From Polaribacter batillariae (GTDB lineage: Bacteria > Bacteroidota > Bacteroidia > Flavobacteriales > Flavobacteriaceae): a DNA stretch of 64,000 nucleotides. This document shows, one piece after another, positions 1 through 7,816 of this stretch (its first letter is position 1; each line of letters opens with the position of its first letter). The notes beneath the pieces are model-generated. The model saw only the letters and a program-made list of their open reading frames with translations, had not been told where the DNA came from and made no database searches. The stretch is taken from NCBI RefSeq assembly GCF_017498485.1, contig NZ_CP071795.1, positions 1,922,001 to 1,986,000 on the forward strand, read 5' to 3'. The position numbers were made by a program, and so were the translations under genes.

Positions 1-563
1 GTTTTGATACCTATCAAAAAATATTGCAAGAAGCCATTGAAGAACTGAAAGAAAATGAGTTTGCAGATTTGTATCCAACAGACAGCTCCAAACCTAAAGA
101 ATATGTAAAAGAGGTACAAATAGATACCGATTTCGAAATTTTGTTTCCTGATGATTATGTAAATTCAGTTACTGAAAGATTGGCTTTATACAACAAATTA
201 GCAACGCTAAAAAAAGAAGAAGAATTACAAACTTTTGAAAAAGAAATTACAGACAGATTTGGAGAAATACCTAAGCAAGTCTGCGACCTCTTAGATTCTG
301 TAAGAATAAAATGGTTGGCAAAAGAATTGGGGATCGAAAAAATGATTCTAAAACAAAAAAGAATGCTTGGTTATTTTGTTGCAAATCAACAAAGTGATTT
401 TTACCAAACTGAAGCATTTTCTCGTGTGTTAAAATACGTGCAACAAAACCCAAAAAGTTGTGTGATGAAAGAAAAACAAACCAAAAACGGTTTGCGATTG
501 CTTATTACTTTTATAAAAATTGATTCTGTAAAAACGGGACTGAATATTTTACAGAAAATATAA
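1..563 (+). CDS. mfd: Transcription-repair coupling factor Mfd, C-terminal part (5' end outside window)
   Basis: The open frame enters from the left edge (codons start at position 3) and ends with TAA at 561-563, giving about 186 residues. They match the C-terminal TRCF domain of Mfd: it opens with FDTYQKILQEAIEELK, typical of the linker after the translocase motor, and continues with VNSVTERLALYNKLA and FGEIPKQVCDLL. Mfd is an ATP-driven translocase that removes stalled RNA polymerase and recruits UvrA. This domain contacts the UvrB-homology module and keeps Mfd autoinhibited. Helicase motifs lie upstream and cannot be seen. The gene runs opposite to the minus-strand array that follows it, so it marks the chromosomal edge of that array. 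Confidence 0.93.
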   Translation, partial: FDTYQKILQEAIEELKENEFADLYPTDSSKPKEYVKEVQIDTDFEILFPDDYVNSVTERLALYNKLATLKKEEELQTFEKEITDRFGEIPKQVCDLLDSVRIKWLAKELGIEKMILKQKRMLGYFVANQQSDFYQTEAFSRVLKYVQQNPKSCVMKEKQTKNGLRLLITFIKIDSVKTGLNILQKI

Positions 564-636
564 GTTTGTGATGTAAATGGCTCTATTTATTAGTTCTTAA
601 TGCACATTTTTTTAATTAATTTTATAGAGTTTTTCG

Positions 637-774
637 ACGTCTTTGTTTATGGAAAGTTACGTGTTTTAAACACTAAAGTTAGCAAGTAAATCACAGATAG
701 AAAATCCGCGAGGATTTTCGTAAAAAATTAATGAGTTTTTACTTGTTTTTTACCACAGTACTTTGCTAGGCACA
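637..774 (-). repeat. Cassette-boundary repeat R1 (family II)
   Basis: About 137 nt, nearly identical to R3 at 2453-2597 (roughly seven scattered differences by eye). It starts on the plus strand with ACGTCTTTGTTTATGG and ends with ACCACAGTACTTTGCTAGGC, abutting the stop codon of the protease gene at 776. The outer mfd-side core is degenerate (GACGTCG instead of GTTAGNC), as expected for the terminal copy of an array. It contains the short palindrome GTGTTTTAAACAC at 661-673. Confidence 0.8.
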
Positions 775-775
775 G

Positions 776-1708
776 TTATTTTCCCATAAGAAAATCATAG
801 TAGGGCGAGTGTAGATAATGATTAGGAGTAATATAAATAATATTATTTCCTAAAACATAAACGGCATTAAAGCGTTTCAAAAACCTGTTTCCAAATGCTC
901 CATCTACTTTTTTGGAGTCGTTAACATTTGATTCATTTGTCGTAAGCGTACAAGGAATTTTGTAAAACTCATAATCTCCAAGATTTACTTGATTAATTAA
1001 CCCTATTAGTTCTTTCGACATATTACCATCTGAACTTATAGACTCACTCTCTCCTAAAATTGGCATATCATAATATAGTTTGTTGTTTTCCGTGAATTGT
1101 GTTGTAAAATTGATATCTCCATTACTTCCTGTATCCCAACTCATTTGTCCTTTGTGATAGTATTTTCTTAATTTAAAAGTAAAGCCTACTGTCGGTATAT
1201 CATCTATGAATTTGACATTTAGTTTCTCTCCATTTCCATTGTAGTTATAATTTTCTTTATTATAAAATAGTATCATTTTTGAGTCATAATTAACTTCGAC
1301 TACATACTTTTTAATTATTTCACAGCCAATAATCCCGTCAAATTTCTTTTTTGTTGAATACGGAATAGAATATAGAGTTAAGTTGTCAATTTTTTGATTT
1401 CCAAAAATTAAAGTGTTTTTTGAGCTTGATTCTACGGTACTCTCTCCATAAGAGCCAATATTAATATCTTTTCCATCAAATTTCAACTTGAGACTATTTC
1501 GAGCAATGCTGTCAACTATAACTACTGATTTTGCTCCAGAGTCAAAAAGAAAGGTCAAAGTATCACTTTTATTAATCTTAGCTTTAATGTAAATTCTTCC
1601 ATCTTCTTTTAATTCAAATGGAATTGAAGTAATCAATTCATTTTTTTGTGCAAATAAATTTTGAAAAAATAATAGAAAAAAAAAGATAGTAAATGTTTTA
1701 GTCTTCAT
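776..1708 (-). CDS. Secreted retropepsin-like aspartic protease
   Basis: The protein has 310 residues with a signal peptide of about 20 residues (FFFLLFFQNLFA then QK). Two aspartyl-protease half-motifs are visible: DSGA at residues 56-59 and WDTGS at 191-195. They are followed by the hydrophobic motifs FDGIIGCEI (123-131) and VDGAFGNRF near 268. This is the layout of the bacterial 'aspartyl protease' families (PF13650/PF13975 type), with both lobes in one chain. It presumably acts in the periplasm or outside the cell; its substrate is unknown. The start lies 48 nt downstream of repeat R2 and the stop touches R1, so the gene fills one cassette of the array. I see no recognisable promoter in the short leader. 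Confidence 0.75.
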   Translation of the reverse strand: MKTKTFTIFFFLLFFQNLFAQKNELITSIPFELKEDGRIYIKAKINKSDTLTFLFDSGAKSVVIVDSIARNSLKLKFDGKDINIGSYGESTVESSSKNTLIFGNQKIDNLTLYSIPYSTKKKFDGIIGCEIIKKYVVEVNYDSKMILFYNKENYNYNGNGEKLNVKFIDDIPTVGFTFKLRKYYHKGQMSWDTGSNGDINFTTQFTENNKLYYDMPILGESESISSDGNMSKELIGLINQVNLGDYEFYKIPCTLTTNESNVNDSKKVDGAFGNRFLKRFNAVYVLGNNIIYITPNHYLHSPYYDFLMGK

Positions 1709-1755
1709 AAGGTTTAACTTTCGTATTATTGGTTGGGTGATTTTTTTTAATTCTG

Positions 1756-1887
1756 ACTAACGGTTTTATTTATAGAAAGTTGCGATTTTGCCTACTGCTG
1801 AATTTCCGAAGGAAATTCAGCAGTAGGCAAAAAAGCAACTAATTTTTATAAGGCTAAAAGTAGCAATTTTTTATAAACAGTGTTAGT
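1756..1887 (-). repeat. Cassette-boundary repeat R2 (family I) with a 22-bp perfect hairpin
   Basis: The outer ends are ACTAAC (1756-1761) and GTTAGT (1882-1887), perfect inverse complements. Inside, AGTTGC (1778-1783) pairs with GCAACT (1835-1840). The centre is a perfect 22-bp stem, 1786-1807 against 1811-1832, with a GAA loop. The remainder (TTTATAAACAGTGTTAG end) is shared with R7 and R8. The architecture, two short terminal cores with nested imperfect dyads, is that of an integron attC-type folded site. The resemblance is structural, and recombination is inferred. Confidence 0.8.
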
Positions 1888-1892
1888 AAATG

Positions 1893-2402
1893 TTATTTTT
1901 CTTTCCAATAATTCAATTCCCTATAAATTATTGAATCTTTATCGTTTTTCCAATTTAGTTGAATTTCTAATTTACTTTTTTCTTTAGAAATTTCGTTTAT
2001 GATTTGAACATAATTACTGCCATATTCCCCCAATTTTTGGTCGAGAAATTTGTAACCATACCTTTTTAATTCAGAATTTAATTCAGTAATTTGTTTATTC
2101 GAGATTTTCAATGAACGGATTTTGTCATAATCTTTCTCTCCCTTAATATTTAATGTGTCTAAAAAGTAATCAAATCCTTTTGCAACAACATTATTCCAAT
2201 CATCTACATAGATTTGATAATAGTTTCTCAATCTTCCTTCTTTTTGCCGTAAATTAAACCATCCACAACCAGCTGATATTGTATCGCAACCATCTTTCAC
2301 GACTTCTCTCATTGAAATATTAAACTTATTGTCAAAAGCATTATAAGTAGGTAAGGGCTTGCAACTATTCAGAGCAATAAAAATTAAAATACTCTTTCTC
2401 AT
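1893..2402 (-). CDS. Small lipoprotein, function unknown
   Basis: The protein has 169 residues. The N-terminus MRKSILIFIALNSCKPLP gives a very short signal sequence with a lipobox-like LNSC, so Cys14 is the probable lipidation site. The rest is soluble and charged and matches no family I recognise. It is a single-gene cassette: the stop lies 5 nt from R2 and the start about 50 nt from R3. Its size and lipobox resemble the other cargo of the array. The start codon is the only ATG that provides a signal sequence. Confidence 0.6.
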   Translation of the reverse strand: MRKSILIFIALNSCKPLPTYNAFDNKFNISMREVVKDGCDTISAGCGWFNLRQKEGRLRNYYQIYVDDWNNVVAKGFDYFLDTLNIKGEKDYDKIRSLKISNKQITELNSELKRYGYKFLDQKLGEYGSNYVQIINEISKEKSKLEIQLNWKNDKDSIIYRELNYWKEK

Positions 2403-2452
2403 TTTTCAATTTTTTATTCATTTAACCAGTTTGAGTGATTCCCGCAATATTT

Positions 2453-2597
2453 GCTAACGTTTTTGTTTATGGAAAGTTACGTGTTTTAAACACTAAAGTT
2501 AGCAAGTAAATCACAGATAGAAAATCTGCGAGGACTTTCTGTAAAAAACTAATGAGTTTTTACTTGTTTTTTACCACAGTACTTTGTTGGGCAATGG
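2453..2597 (-). repeat. Cassette-boundary repeat R3 (family II)
   Basis: Read on the minus strand, it starts with GCCCAAC, which fits the attC R-box consensus RYYYAAC exactly, and ends with CGTTAGCA. Internally AAGTAAA and TTTACTT can pair, and CAGATAGAAAATCTG forms a small hairpin (2515-2529). It is nearly identical to R1, and its left half recurs at 7761-7816. Confidence 0.8.
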
Positions 2598-2601
2598 CTT
2601 T

Positions 2602-3186
2602 TTAATTATCCCTTTTTTTTACTATTTCTTTTATATATATATCTTTCATCTCATTTGAACGAGTAGGGTCGCCCATTACTAAAATTTTGTTATTTTTATC
2701 AGTCAATACTGTTTTGAAATCATCTGATTTTACCATAAACGGGTTAAGCCTTATAAAATCCTTCTTTTTATCAAGAAAGAAAGGATAAATATATTTTTCT
2801 ATCTCATTAGTTTGACAGTAATACTTGAAGAGTTCAAAATCATCATCAGATTCTAGAACCAAAAAAAACTGAGTATTATAACGTTTAAATTCTCTGGATA
2901 ATTTATTCCATATGTTAATTTTATTGATACAAGCACCACAAGAAGCATTAATGTGGGTGTAAATTTTGTATTGTGAATTATTTACTCTGTTGCTATCGAT
3001 TATCTGTTTGGGGAATGGATTGTATTCAAATAAGCTGTCAGGAATTATTAATTCTTTATTTAAGGTGTTATTTACAATAAATTCTAGAGACTTCACTTTT
3101 TTATGAAAACCCTTGCCCTTACAAGACAAAATAGAAATGCTAATAATTCCAATTATTATTGAAAATTTTAAAAATTTAGTCATCAT
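2602..3186 (-). CDS. Thioredoxin-fold lipoprotein with CGAC motif
   Basis: The protein has 194 residues. The N-terminus ends in SILSCKGKG, so Cys22 is the likely lipidated residue. A CxxC motif, ASCGACINK, lies at residues 82-89 after a beta-strand (KIYTHIN), as expected for a thioredoxin-like active site; the downstream order of strands is compatible with that fold. It would act as a thiol-disulfide or redox-sensing lipoprotein in the periplasm. It follows the BF3164-like gene by only 5 nt and so forms an operon with it and the NVEALA-like gene. The whole trio sits between R3 and R4 as one multi-gene cassette. Confidence 0.6.
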   Translation of the reverse strand: MMTKFLKFSIIIGIISISILSCKGKGFHKKVKSLEFIVNNTLNKELIIPDSLFEYNPFPKQIIDSNRVNNSQYKIYTHINASCGACINKINIWNKLSREFKRYNTQFFLVLESDDDFELFKYYCQTNEIEKYIYPFFLDKKKDFIRLNPFMVKSDDFKTVLTDKNNKILVMGDPTRSNEMKDIYIKEIVKKRDN

Positions 3187-3191
3187 GTTTT

Positions 3192-4276
3192 CTAATTAAT
3201 TTTGGCTTCTATCAGATATCCTGTATTTATATCAAAAGAATATAAATTTTTGTCATTTTTAGATACACCAAGTGTATATATGTGTCTATCTAAGTCTAGT
3301 CTCTTAATGGGGTTTCCATTCCAGTCATATATATAAACATATTTACCATAAGACCACTTATACCTATCTTCTTCTGACCTGTTTTCTCTTTGATGTCCAG
3401 AATAGACTAAGTAAATATATTGATTTGTGACAGTGCCATTAATAAATGCTTTTTTAGTTTCCTTATTTTTACCCATATAAAAATATCCTGAAGTTTTTTC
3501 TTGTTTGAAGTTTACATCATATTTTTCAGGACCATGTATAGTAATACATTCTTCTGTTTCTAAATTATAAATTTCAATTATATCACTATATCTGTAACCT
3601 AGAACTATTTTTTTTTGAGTAGGATGAGAGTATATAACGGAAGTATGTATATCTCTTATTGTTTCAAGTTTTAGCTTGTCAGTTGGAATTTGATATTCTC
3701 CATATTTATTTAACACATCATTGGAAATTAGATTTACAATGTCTATTTTTGATTTAGATGAAGACCCAAAAGCCCCAATTCCACAAAAGTTTAAACTATC
3801 TATAAAGGCAATACTAGAATAAAAATTTTTTAGTTTATATTCTTTTGAAGGGTAAAAGGTGTTGTTCTTTATAATGTTTTTTACATTTGACTTAATTATC
3901 TTATTTAAAGTGCCGTCATACAGCCATATTTGACTACCTGTTATTCCTATTTTACATCCACCTATTGACTCATTTGGTCCCTTTCCTTTACTGACATATC
4001 CCTTTGAAAGCTTATTTTATTTAGAGAATAATTATTTAAGAAAAATCTACTTCTTTTATTGTTGTTAAAGATTATGAGAGTTGTATCTATTGGATAAATT
4101 TGAAAAGGTTCTCCAACTTTATATTCAATTAAGTTGTTAAATGTGACTTTATCTACACTAGGAAATTTATTAAATGTTTTAGCTTTATTATTTATAAAAT
4201 AAACACTATTTTCATTTTTACAGGATAGTAAAGATAAAATAGTAATTGAGATGAGATAGATTTTGTTTTTTTTCAT
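3192..4276 (-). pseudogene. BF3164-like six-bladed propeller lipoprotein, frameshifted
   Basis: Two frames together make one protein of about 360 residues. The first part (4276 down to about 4010) starts MKKNKIYLISITILSLLSCKNEN with a lipobox LSC. It runs out of frame near the AAAGGG at about 4011-4017, ending at a stop at 3962. From the same point a -1 (or +2) shifted frame reads GYVSKGKGPNESIGG, the family hallmark (GKGP.E). It stays open to the stop at 3192, through IWLYDGTLN, GIGAFGSSS, YGEYQIPTDKL and YIYDWNGNPIKRLDLD. BF3164-like proteins are Bacteroidota lipoproteins with a TolB-like propeller, often beside NVEALA peptides, as here. This is either a decayed gene, a sequencing error or recoding; I favour one of the first two. 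Confidence 0.7.
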
Positions 4277-4345
4277 ATTGGTTTTGAGATTTGATTCATG
4301 TGTATATAAATATGCAGACTTGTTTATAAAGCCTGCATATTTTCA

Positions 4346-4612
4346 TTAATAGCAGTCAGCTAATGTATACCATTTGTCAGGTTCACAATTATAAATGTGA
4401 TGCATCCATCCATTATTTTCAACATGACACCATTTATCTTGTTCAAGACTACACAAATCTCCATCTATAGCTTCGTCTCCTTCTGCGCTCGCAACATTCA
4501 TAGCAATCAAGCTTGCTAAGTCTGCATTATTCCTGTTTTGGATATTTGTATTTAAAAATAAGGTTATAGCAATTGCTACAACTCCTAATCCTGTTATAAA
4601 CTTTAGTTTCAT
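4346..4612 (-). CDS. NVEALA-like small secreted protein
   Basis: The protein has 88 residues. A hydrophobic N-terminal segment (ITGLGVVAIAITLFLNT) is followed by LASLIAMNVASAEGDE, which corresponds to the NVEALA motif region of PF14055-type proteins at about residues 39-43. A C-terminal domain with four cysteines follows (C54, C62, C76, C87). Such proteins are common in Bacteroidota next to BF3164-like lipoproteins and are presumed to be exported peptides; their role is not established. The frameshifted BF3164-like gene lies 69 nt downstream on the same strand. Identification rests on the leader pattern and on the neighbour. Confidence 0.6.
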   Translation of the reverse strand: MKLKFITGLGVVAIAITLFLNTNIQNRNNADLASLIAMNVASAEGDEAIDGDLCSLEQDKWCHVENNGWMHHIYNCEPDKWYTLADCY

Positions 4613-4829
4613 TATTATGAAGTTTTAATATTAATGGGAAAAATTACTTTCTCTAGAATGATTTTTTACTATTTACTCAGGTTCTGCAAGGCATTCAGCA
4701 TTTTAACTAAAACAAATTACCATAATTAAATAGTAATAATCTTCAATAGCAAAGATTTCCTCAAAGTTTCTACTTGTCAATTTGTCATAGGCATTGATTT
4801 TTTATGATTAATGTCAGTTTCTAGCTTTT
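4613..4829 (-). other. Upstream region of the NVEALA-like operon
   Basis: About 217 nt without an ORF separate the NVEALA-like start from repeat R4. This is the longest leader in the array, and the only cassette with obvious room for its own promoter. I could not find a clear TAnnTTTG element here, so the promoter itself is not called. Confidence 0.3.
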
Positions 4830-4976
4830 GCCCAACGTCAGTCTGTCCCAAAACCACCATTTGTTGTTGAATATAAGAAATTTAAATTATTTCAGAGCAG
4901 TTTAAGCAACTTTTAAAGGTTGAATTTTATGAAATTGGCAGACTAGCCATTAATTATACACCGCTTGTTGTGTATA
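4830..4976 (-). repeat. Cassette-boundary repeat R4 (family III)
   Basis: On the minus strand the distal end is GTTGGGC, a perfect GTTRRRY core (GCCCAAC at 4830-4836 on the plus strand); the proximal end carries ACACAAC. It shares GACTAGCCATTAATTATACA (4941-4960) with R5. Internal AGTCTG (4840-4845) can pair with CAGACT (4938-4943). Confidence 0.7.
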
Positions 4977-4981
4977 GTTTT

Positions 4982-5815
4982 TTACATTGGTGGAGGTGGA
5001 ACATTTTCAGTTAATTTCATTTTGCTCTCAAAAAAGGGAATCATTTCCGATGCTTTATTTACCACTTTTTGTATTATTCCATTTTTGTCTATAATAATGT
5101 GTGTTGGATAGATTTGTAAGTTTAGTGTTTTGACAATAAATTCTCTTTGATTAGATACTACTTTATATTCAAAAAACTTCTTTTGCAAAAATTCATCTAA
5201 TTCAAGTTTTGAGTCCAATGCCAAACTCAAAAAGATTATGTCATTACGGTTTTTGTATTTTTCAACTAATTCATTTAATTCAGGAAATTCCTTAACACAA
5301 GCCACACAGTTAATGAACCAAGTCTTTAAGACAATTATTTTTCCTTTTGTGTTTTTATTATTGTAATCATTATCATTAAGGTCGGTAAAATTAAACTTAG
5401 GAAATTCCGTGCTTTCCATTTTAAAGTGTTTAAGGGCCAACAACGATTTATTTTTTATTGTACTTCCAATACTTTTGTTAGCAAAAGAATCAAGCTCAAA
5501 AAGTTTATAAGTTTCAAGTCTTTCATTTGATTTTAACTTTATAGGAATATAATTGGAAGTAATTAATTTCTCCAAAAACTGTTTTTTCTCAATGGTATCT
5601 GACTTTTCGTTTAAACCTGTAAAATTTGAAGATAAAGTAATGTTCTTTGAGTGGTAAGTCCACCATTTCATAAAATCAGTTTCTAATTCAGTCAGATTAA
5701 CTTTTGGGTCAAGGTTTTCAACTTGTTCTGATAATTTAGTTTTTTCAGATTTTTCTTTACAGGAAAATACAAAAATGAATAGTAGTAAAATCGTAATTAT
5801 TTGATGTTTTTTCAT
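4982..5815 (-). CDS. TlpA-like thiol-disulfide oxidoreductase lipoprotein
   Basis: The protein has 277 residues with a lipobox FSCKEK (Cys19). The C-terminal half is a thioredoxin/redoxin domain: GKIIVLKTWFINCVACVKEF carries the CxxC (C170-V-A-C173), and IYPTHIIIDKNG near 236 supplies the cis-proline segment. The N-terminal about 140 residues are a helical extension of unknown role. It would reduce or exchange disulfides in the periplasm. The start is 15 nt from R5 and the stop 6 nt from R4, so there is no space for a private promoter. It is the second CxxC thioredoxin-fold protein of the array. Confidence 0.8.
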   Translation of the reverse strand: MKKHQIITILLLFIFVFSCKEKSEKTKLSEQVENLDPKVNLTELETDFMKWWTYHSKNITLSSNFTGLNEKSDTIEKKQFLEKLITSNYIPIKLKSNERLETYKLFELDSFANKSIGSTIKNKSLLALKHFKMESTEFPKFNFTDLNDNDYNNKNTKGKIIVLKTWFINCVACVKEFPELNELVEKYKNRNDIIFLSLALDSKLELDEFLQKKFFEYKVVSNQREFIVKTLNLQIYPTHIIIDKNGIIQKVVNKASEMIPFFESKMKLTENVPPPPM

Positions 5816-5829
5816 TTTTTTTAAATATG

Positions 5830-5961
5830 ACTAACGGCGGATATAAAATTAGTGGCGTGATTTAGCATGAAAGTTAACAAATAAAAACCGAATAGAATAT
5901 TTCTGCGGAATATTCGTAAGCAGGCTCGGACTAGCCATTAATTATACACCGGTTAACCAAC
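5830..5961 (-). repeat. Cassette-boundary repeat R5 (family III) with long outer stem
   Basis: The plus-strand left end TAACGGCGGATATAAAATTA pairs imperfectly with the right end GCCATTAATTATACACCGG, giving a stem of more than 20 bp with few gaps. An inner hairpin is GAATATT/AATATTC around 5894-5912. The distal core on the minus strand is GTTAGTC and the proximal end GGTTAACC. This copy shows the pairing of the two ends most plainly. Confidence 0.75.
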
Positions 5962-5964
5962 GTT

Positions 5965-6486
5965 TTAATTCCAATCATTTTTTAAATTATCTAATTCAGA
6001 AGTATTAGTTCCTACATAAATATTTCTCCAAAATATACTTCCATCTACTTTCACAAAAACCCTATAATAACCAATTTCTAAGCTTCTTAAATCTATTTTA
6101 ATTTTCGATAGACCTGAATTTGTTAGTTTTATTTTTGAATTTTTTTCAATTTCATTTTCAGAGTACAATTCAGAATTTAATATTGTTCCAAAATCAGTTT
6201 GTAAGTAATTTTTACTTGAATTTGCAGGTCTAATCCAAATTTCAGACATAATTCCCATTGAATACACATTCAAAATATCAACTGTTGGGTTTGGGTATAA
6301 ACCAAAATTAATAATATTTAATTCATTCGGATTTCCTAATTGACCTATTTTTCCGCCTGTGAAATCTATTAAATTAATTCCTGTAACCAAATTAATGTCT
6401 ATGTTATTTTCAGCGTTATCTATGTCTTCTTTCTCACTGCATCCAATTACAGATACAAAGGCTAAAAATATTATAATTCTCTTCAT
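5965..6486 (-). CDS. Small lipoprotein with a T9SS sorting-domain-like fold
   Basis: The protein has 173 residues and a lipobox VIGCSEK (Cys16). Residues from about 57 read NFGLYPNPTVDILNVYS and later IDLRSLEIGYYRVFVKVDG with WRNIYVG. This is the order of motifs in type-A T9SS C-terminal sorting domains (YPNP..., then L..G.Y.V.V...G). Here the domain makes up most of a lipoprotein and is followed by a 12-residue tail, so it is unlikely to work as an ordinary sorting signal; a free-standing beta-sandwich is more likely. It is a single-gene cassette, 12 nt from R6 and 4 nt from R5. Confidence 0.55.
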   Translation of the reverse strand: MKRIIIFLAFVSVIGCSEKEDIDNAENNIDINLVTGINLIDFTGGKIGQLGNPNELNIINFGLYPNPTVDILNVYSMGIMSEIWIRPANSSKNYLQTDFGTILNSELYSENEIEKNSKIKLTNSGLSKIKIDLRSLEIGYYRVFVKVDGSIFWRNIYVGTNTSELDNLKNDWN

Positions 6487-6498
6487 TTTTCTAATGTT

Positions 6499-6612
6499 GC
6501 CTAACGTCTTTGTTTATGGAAAGTTGCGATTTTGTCTGCGAGGAATTTCCGAAGGAAAATATTTTAAAAAATTGATTTAAATTAATGGGAAAGTGTCTGT
6601 TACAAACAGTTT
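6499..6612 (-). repeat. Cassette-boundary repeat R6 (family I, diverged right half)
   Basis: On the minus strand the distal core is GTTAGGC, a perfect GTTRRRY (GCCTAAC at 6499-6505 on the plus strand). The next 60 nt match R7 and R8 (GTTTATGGAAAGTTGCGATT, then TCTGCGAGGAATTTCCG). The other half is replaced by unrelated AT-rich sequence ending in TTGTAAC-like bases, so this copy is a hybrid. Confidence 0.7.
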
Positions 6613-6615
6613 ATC

Positions 6616-7239
6616 TTAGAATTTATAATTCATTCCTAATTGAATGACAGATGTATTTGAATTTTGGCGTTCTATAATTCCAAAATTATATCTCAACGAA
6701 ATTCCATAGTTAGCTGTAAGTAAATATTCTAATTCTAATCCAATTCCTATTTCAAAATTTTCCGAATTATCAATTAAACTTAAAACCTCTTTTGATAATT
6801 TCTCAAATTTAAACTCTCTATTTAATGAATATCCAAACTGAGGTCCAGCTCCAAAGTTTAATTTTTCATTTAATTTATATTCTAATATTATTGGGATATA
6901 AAGCATTGACTCTTTAATATTTCCTTCTACTGTATTTATATAAAACATACCTCCTACGCCATACGTAAGTATTCTAAGGTTATTAATTATAAGGTCGCTA
7001 TCTTGTTTTGAATATAATATCTCAGGTCTTATAGATAATTTTTCGTTAACTTTAAAAGAAAAAAAAGCTCCAATATGAAATCCAACTTTTCCTTTATAGT
7101 AAGTTGAAATTTCGTTATCATTATTACCAACGAAACTTGAGTAATTCAGTCCTCCTTTTATTCCAAAATCTGTTTTTTTCTGTCCATAAGATGCTAAAGT
7201 AAATAAAGTTATTCCAATAAGTAAAAGTGTTCTTTTCAT
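6616..7239 (-). CDS. Outer-membrane beta-barrel protein (PorT-like family)
   Basis: The protein has 207 residues with a signal peptide MKRTLLLIGITLFTLASYGQ. It then shows the pattern of small eight-stranded Bacteroidota barrels (PF13568 type): DFGIKGGLNYSSFVG, GFHIGAFFSFKVNEKLSIRP, ILYSKQ, then YIPIILEYKL and FGAGPQFGYSL. It ends with LGMNYKF, an aromatic C-terminus typical of outer-membrane proteins. The function is unknown. The cassette lies between R6 and R7, with the start 25 nt from R7. Confidence 0.8.
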   Translation of the reverse strand: MKRTLLLIGITLFTLASYGQKKTDFGIKGGLNYSSFVGNNDNEISTYYKGKVGFHIGAFFSFKVNEKLSIRPEILYSKQDSDLIINNLRILTYGVGGMFYINTVEGNIKESMLYIPIILEYKLNEKLNFGAGPQFGYSLNREFKFEKLSKEVLSLIDNSENFEIGIGLELEYLLTANYGISLRYNFGIIERQNSNTSVIQLGMNYKF

Positions 7240-7263
7240 TCGTAATGTTTATTTTAATTGTTT

Positions 7264-7384
7264 GTAGCGGGTTTGTATAAGAATAGTTGCGATTTTGTCT
7301 GCGAGGAATTTCCGCAGAAAATTCAAACGTAGGCAATTTTTATAAGGCTAAAAATAGAATTTTTTTATAAACAGTGCTAGCATT
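7264..7384 (-). repeat. Cassette-boundary repeat R7 (family I)
   Basis: It shares AGTTGCGATTTTGTCTGCGA and the terminal TTTTATAAACAGTG block with R2 and R8. The cores are altered (GTAGC on the left, GTGCTAGC on the right), so this copy may be inactive. It separates the beta-barrel cassette from an ORF-less stretch. Confidence 0.7.
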
Positions 7385-7760
7385 TCGTAGTTTTTTTAGT
7401 TTGTAATTCTGTTTTTTAGTGATTATTCCGCCAAGTTTTTGGTTCAGTATTAGAATGATTTTCCGCAATTCTGATTTTCTGCATTTTACTCAATTCTGCA
7501 AGTTTTTAAATTCAGCGTTTGTGTAAGAATTCCACCAAAATGATTTTCAGGACTTGAGTAAAATTTCTTTAATGTTTGATTTTTAGTGTTTTATAGTTTC
7601 AGCCGTTTGCAAAATTCTGCCTGAATTTTGCGAGCGAGAGAGTATTCCACATTTTTGGATTCAATTTTTTTTTTAGATTTCGAAACGGTAAAAAAACTAC
7701 TAAAACAGGTCTTTGCAATAGCAAAATCAGGATTAATATATGATGAAAATTATAAAAGTA
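7385..7760. other. ORF-less cassette with conserved hairpin motif
   Basis: This 376-nt stretch lies between two array repeats and has no credible ORF on either strand. Positions 7606-7656 are nearly identical to 8695-8744. The shared motif has a 9-bp stem, GCAAAATTC / GAATTTTGC with a TGCCT loop (7609-7631), followed by GCGAGCGAGAGAGTATTCCA. Weaker similarity extends upstream of the motif. It could encode a structured RNA or be a decayed cassette. Confidence 0.5.
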
Positions 7761-7816
7761 CTTTCGTAAAAAATTAATGAGTTTTTACTTGTTTTTTACC
7801 ACAGTACTTTGTTGTA
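7761..7816 (-). repeat. Partial family II boundary repeat, overlapping a coding end
   Basis: The sequence from TAAAAAATTAATGAG through ACCACAGTACTTTGTTG is almost identical to the right half of R1 and R3. The left half is missing. The stop codon of the neighbouring cassette gene (7785) lies inside it, so about nine C-terminal residues of that protein are encoded by repeat sequence. Confidence 0.7.

Noticed and set aside
7124-7336. Minus-strand ORF overlapping the beta-barrel gene and repeat R7
   Set aside because: It crosses the repeat and the start of a well-supported gene in another frame.
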